Assembly: GCF_003985155.1 (NCBI RefSeq)
Contig: NZ_ML133690.1
Span: 372,001-436,000, forward strand
Source: Rhizobium vallis
Lineage (GTDB): Bacteria; Pseudomonadota; Alphaproteobacteria; Rhizobiales; Rhizobiaceae
Direction: 5' to 3'
DNA length: 64,000 nt
Below are positions 60,782 through 64,000 of this stretch, one piece after another; positions within the stretch are counted from its first letter, which is position 1; every line of letters begins with the position of its first letter. Below the pieces are notes generated by a model. It saw only the letters and a program-made list of their open reading frames with translations, searched no databases and was not told where the DNA came from. The position numbers and the translations under genes were made by a program.

Positions 60782-61699
60782 ATGATCGAAAACGCACGTT
60801 CCCTCAATATCGCCGCCAGCCTCATCCTCGTCGCCGGCATCGTCTATATCCTCGGGCCGCTCTACCTGACGCTCGCGACCGCCTCGCAATCCTTTGAGTT
60901 CATGCTGCGCAACGGGCTTGCCTGGTATCCCGGCACCGCGCTTTTTTCCAACATGGCGCGGGTCTTTGCCGAGACGCATATCCCGATCCAGATGGTCAAC
61001 AGCATGCTGACCGCCTTCAGCGTCGCGATCTTCACCTGCATCCTGTCGTTCCTGTCGGCCTATGCGATCGTCTATTTCCGCATCCGCTGGGCGGGCGTTG
61101 CCTTCGCGCTCATTCTCGCGACCATCATGCTGCCGCTCGATATCCGCGTCATCACCACCTATCAGGTGGCTTCGAACGTGTTTTCGCCGGTGAATGCCCT
61201 GCTTGACGTTACCGGTCTCAACGATCTGATCGCAAACATCTTCGGTGCGCCGGTGAAGCTCGAATGGAGCGTGCTGAACACGCATCTCGGTCTCGTCGCG
61301 CCGCTTGTCGCGCATGGCACCGGCACGTTCCTGTTCCGCCAGTTCTTTCTCACCCTGCCGAAAGACCTCTTCAAGGCGGCGCGCATGGATGGGGCAGGGC
61401 CGATCCGTTTCCTGTTCGATATCCTGCTGCCGCTCGCGCGCACCAGCTTCGCCGCGCTTTTCGTGCTCACCTTCCTCAGCGGCTGGACGCAATATCTCTG
61501 GCCGCTCGTCGCCGCCTCGACACCCGATATGCAGACGGCGGTCGTCGGTCTTGCGCGGCTCGTTCCCGATGCCGATGGCGCGGTGCCTGATTTCCCGATG
61601 ATCATGGCCGCCACCGTCATCGTTTCCATCATTCCGCTCGCGATGATCGCGCTGCTGCAGCGCTACCTCGTCCAGGGCCTCGTTCTCACGGAGAAATAG
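60782..61699 (+). CDS. UgpE-like ABC transporter permease
   Basis: Encodes 305 aa, starting 3 bp after the ugpA-like stop. Six TM helices (NIAASLILVAGIVYILGPLYLTLATAS, FSVAIFTCILSFLSAYAIVYF) and the EAA loop KAARMDGAGPIRFLFDILLPLARTSF, a match to UgpE/MalG-type permeases. Confidence 0.9.
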   Translation: MIENARSLNIAASLILVAGIVYILGPLYLTLATASQSFEFMLRNGLAWYPGTALFSNMARVFAETHIPIQMVNSMLTAFSVAIFTCILSFLSAYAIVYFRIRWAGVAFALILATIMLPLDIRVITTYQVASNVFSPVNALLDVTGLNDLIANIFGAPVKLEWSVLNTHLGLVAPLVAHGTGTFLFRQFFLTLPKDLFKAARMDGAGPIRFLFDILLPLARTSFAALFVLTFLSGWTQYLWPLVAASTPDMQTAVVGLARLVPDADGAVPDFPMIMAATVIVSIIPLAMIALLQRYLVQGLVLTEK

Positions 61700-61701
61700 C
61701 C

Positions 61702-62808
61702 ATGAATGCCATCGACATGGCCATTCGCGCCGCTGCCGCCAACATCACGCTCAACGATGTCACCAAGGCCTATGACACTGAAACCGTCGTCATCCCGCCG
61801 ATGGATGTCGAGCTCCGCGCCGGCGAATTCACCGTCGTGCTCGGGCCTTCGGGCTGCGGCAAGTCCACGCTCTTACAGATGATCGCCGGGCTGGAGCGGG
61901 TGAGCGGCGGCAAGATTCTCATCGGCGGGCGCGAGGTGCAGAATCTAGAGCCGAAACATCGCGGCTGCGCCATGGTCTTCCAGAACTACGCGCTCTATCC
62001 GCATATGAGCGTCTTCGACAATATCGCCTACAGCCTGAAGGTCTCGGGCATGGCGAAGGCCGAGCGCATCGAGCGGGTCGGCGCCGTCGCAAAGATGCTC
62101 GGGCTTGCCGATTACCTCTCTCGCAAACCCGGCCAATTGTCCGGCGGGCAGCGCCAGCGCGTGGCGATCGGCCGCGCCATCGTGCGCGAACCCGGCGTGC
62201 TTTTGTTCGACGAGCCGCTGTCCAATCTCGATGCGCAGCTGCGCCACGACATGCGCGTCGAACTTGCCGAACTGCACCGGCGCATCGGCGCTACCACCGT
62301 CTTCGTCACCCATGACCAGGTGGAGGCGATGACGCTCGCCGACCGCATCCTCATCCTCAACAAGGGCCGGATCGAACAGTTCGACACGCCGAAGGCGATC
62401 TATCACCGCCCGGCCTCGGTCTTCGTCGCCAAATTCATCGGCGCGCCGCCGATGAACATTCTGCCGGTCACCGGCGACGGCCGCGTGCTCCGGCTTGCCG
62501 ACGGGCAGGTGGCGGCGGAAGCGCCGCTCACCGGCGCCTATCAACTCGGCATTCGACCCGAGGATATTCTTGTCAGCGGCCAGGCCGAGGGGCGTGCCGT
62601 CACGTCCACCCTGCGTTTTCGCGAGGATCTCGGTTCGCACGCGATCCTTGCGGCCGAACTCGGCGGATCGGTGGTCAGGATCGCGACACCCTTCGGCGTC
62701 GATATCCCGGATCACAGCCAGCTTTCTCTCAATCTCCCTCCCGCCCGCCTGCATCTCTTCGATGCGGAAAGCGGCAGGGCCATGCCAGGCGTTTTCAGCG
62801 CACATTAA
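61702..62808 (+). CDS. UgpC-like ABC transporter ATP-binding protein
   Basis: Encodes 368 aa. Walker A GPSGCGKST (about 48-56), Q-loop, signature LSGGQRQRVAIGRAIVREP, Walker B LLFDEPLSNLDAQLRHDMR and a switch histidine in VTHDQVEAMTLADRI. The C-terminal TOBE domain has PEDILVSG. It follows the permease by 2 bp. MalK/UgpC-type ATPase. Confidence 0.92.
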   Translation: MNAIDMAIRAAAANITLNDVTKAYDTETVVIPPMDVELRAGEFTVVLGPSGCGKSTLLQMIAGLERVSGGKILIGGREVQNLEPKHRGCAMVFQNYALYPHMSVFDNIAYSLKVSGMAKAERIERVGAVAKMLGLADYLSRKPGQLSGGQRQRVAIGRAIVREPGVLLFDEPLSNLDAQLRHDMRVELAELHRRIGATTVFVTHDQVEAMTLADRILILNKGRIEQFDTPKAIYHRPASVFVAKFIGAPPMNILPVTGDGRVLRLADGQVAAEAPLTGAYQLGIRPEDILVSGQAEGRAVTSTLRFREDLGSHAILAAELGGSVVRIATPFGVDIPDHSQLSLNLPPARLHLFDAESGRAMPGVFSAH

Positions 62809-62818
62809 AGGAAGACCC

Positions 62819-63649
62819 ATGAAATACATCGACCATATTGCCGACCCCGCGCGCGCCTGCGCCATCGTCGCCCATCGCGGCGCCTGGCATCACGCTCCGG
62901 AAAACAGCCTTGCCGCAATCGAAAACGCAATTGCCGGCGGCTACGACATCGTCGAGCTGGATATCCGCCAGAGTGCGGACGGCGGCTTGTTCATCCTGCA
63001 TGACGAAACGCTGGAACGCATGGCCGGCATCGACCGCATCCCCGAGGAGATGACCATCTCCGAGCTCACCAGCCTCAGGCTGCGCATGGCCGACGGCGGC
63101 CCGGACCAGCCGTTCACGACGCAGACCATTCCGACCCTCGAACAGGTGCTCGAAACCGTCCGGGGCCGGATCTTCGTCGATCTCGACCTCAAGGATCGCG
63201 AGATGATGGGCATCGTCGCCGCCAAGGTTAGGGAACTTGATATGGCCGACCAGGTCGACCTCAAGGCGCCCGCCGGCACGCCGGAAGCGCTCGCCTGGCT
63301 TGCCGGGCAGCGCGGGATCGACGGCGTCCCCTTTATGGGCATGGCCACCTTCCGGGAGGAAAGTGCCGAGCAGACCGCCGAGGCGATCATCCTCGCGCGT
63401 CCCTTCATGTGCGAAGCCAAGTTCGACCGGCTGGAGACGCTGGCCGGCCAGCATCAGCGCCTTCGCGAGGCGGGAATCTCGCTCTGGGTCAATACGCTCG
63501 ATCCTGTCTCCTGCTGCGGCCTGACCGACAGTGCGGCGCTCGCCGATCCCGATGCGGTCTGGGGCCGGATGATGGCTGCTGGCATCAGCGTCATCCAGAC
63601 CGACCAGCCGGCAGCGCTCAAGGCCTATATCGAGGCGCGCCCGAAGTGA
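62819..63649 (+). CDS. Glycerophosphodiester phosphodiesterase
   Basis: Encodes 276 aa. The GDPD motifs are visible: VAHRGAWHHAPENSLAAIENAI (His19, Arg20, Glu-Asn), ELDIRQSADGGLFILHDETLERM (Glu-Asp and His-Asp) and FVDLDLKD. It splits glycerophosphodiesters into glycerol-3-phosphate and an alcohol. No signal peptide, so it acts in the cytoplasm on imported substrate. The start is 10 bp after the ATPase gene; stop overlaps the next gene (GTGA). Confidence 0.92.
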   Translation: MKYIDHIADPARACAIVAHRGAWHHAPENSLAAIENAIAGGYDIVELDIRQSADGGLFILHDETLERMAGIDRIPEEMTISELTSLRLRMADGGPDQPFTTQTIPTLEQVLETVRGRIFVDLDLKDREMMGIVAAKVRELDMADQVDLKAPAGTPEALAWLAGQRGIDGVPFMGMATFREESAEQTAEAIILARPFMCEAKFDRLETLAGQHQRLREAGISLWVNTLDPVSCCGLTDSAALADPDAVWGRMMAAGISVIQTDQPAALKAYIEARPK

Positions 63650-64000
63650 GGGAGATTTCCGATGCGCTTTTCTCCGCGCTGATGGAGGATATGCGCCGGG
63701 CGGCGGAGGCAGAAATCCTGCCCCGCTTCCTCGGCGTCACCGCCGAAGGCATCCGCACCAAGACTGCGCCCGACGATCTGGTGACCGATGCCGATACCGG
63801 CGCCGAGCGGCGGCTGACCGAGGCGTTCTCGGTGCGTTTCCCCGGAGCGCTCATCGTCGGCGAGGAGGCGGTCTCGGCCGATCCCGCCCTTCTGCCGCGG
63901 CTTGCCGAGGCCGATCTCGCCGTCGTCATCGATCCGGTCGACGGCACCTGGAACTTCGCCCACGGCGTGCCGCTCTTCGGCATGATCGTGGCGATCGTCT
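63646..64000 (+). CDS. Inositol monophosphatase family protein (3' end cut by window)
   Basis: Partial: 118 codons to the window end. The GTG start overlaps the GDPD stop. GEEAVSADPALLP and VIDPVDGTWNFAHG are the metal-binding motifs of the inositol monophosphatase/fructose-1,6-bisphosphatase fold. Coupling to the GDPD suggests that the phosphatase acts on the alcohol part or on glycerol phosphate after cleavage. The rest of the gene is outside. Confidence 0.9.
   Translation, partial: MREISDALFSALMEDMRRAAEAEILPRFLGVTAEGIRTKTAPDDLVTDADTGAERRLTEAFSVRFPGALIVGEEAVSADPALLPRLAEADLAVVIDPVDGTWNFAHGVPLFGMIVAIV

Overview
The window looks like chromosomal or chromid DNA of a Rhizobium, most likely the R. 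leguminosarum/R. etli group. The evidence is high GC, Zur/ZnuABC-type zinc control, a stand-alone RibH2 under an FMN riboswitch, BTLCP and DUF1194 proteins, alphaproteobacterial LexA and Zur sites, and many short palindromic intergenic repeats. This assignment rests on gene content and style, not on a database search. I see no prophage, insertion-sequence transposase, CRISPR array or rRNA. One tRNA is present, tRNA-Lys(CTT).

Region by region. 1-4.8 kb: a PhzF-family enzyme, the tRNA, and a run of small secreted or membrane proteins, including a tandem paralogous pair and an isolated LexA box. 4.8-10.3 kb: a rhodanese/ChrB protein and a two-domain ChrA, then a CBS-domain membrane protein, a VOC protein and a second ChrA. 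10.5-16.1 kb: an RcnB-like protein and the zinc regulon (COG0523 GTPase, znuA, and znuC-znuB-zur), with Zur boxes upstream of both minus-strand genes. 16.2-31.6 kb: a secreted low-complexity repeat protein, a BTLCP protease-like protein, metabolic enzymes (gamma-carbonic anhydrase-like, FAH family, peroxiredoxin, sulfite oxidase family, SDR), and local regulators (TetR, MarR) with very clear operators. 32.3-38.7 kb: a two-gene unit made of a FecR-TPR-outer-membrane beta-barrel fusion and a CHASE2 class III nucleotide cyclase. It is divergent from a three-helix membrane protein that resembles Pycsar (PycTM/DUF5706) effectors. This is the strongest candidate for an unusual system. 38.9-55 kb: RidA/SDR with a LysR regulator, MarR/monooxygenase, VOC, ribH2, a second cyclase, a cadherin-like secreted protein, ArsR-MFS, LysR, a luciferase-like monooxygenase and MerR-CMD pairs. 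55.2-64 kb: an alginate-lyase-family lipoprotein, then a ROK-regulated operon with a UgpB/A/E/C-like ABC transporter, a glycerophosphodiester phosphodiesterase and an inositol-monophosphatase-family gene cut by the window end.

Several dispersed repeats fill the gaps. Family A (about 140 bp, six full or half copies), family B (about 188 bp, two copies whose arms change in a compensating way), family C (about 150 bp, two copies and a fragment), a 275-bp element with 34-bp perfect terminal inverted repeats that supplies the stop codon of a neighbouring gene, and short double-hairpin elements. They resemble the RIME-type palindromic elements known in rhizobia.
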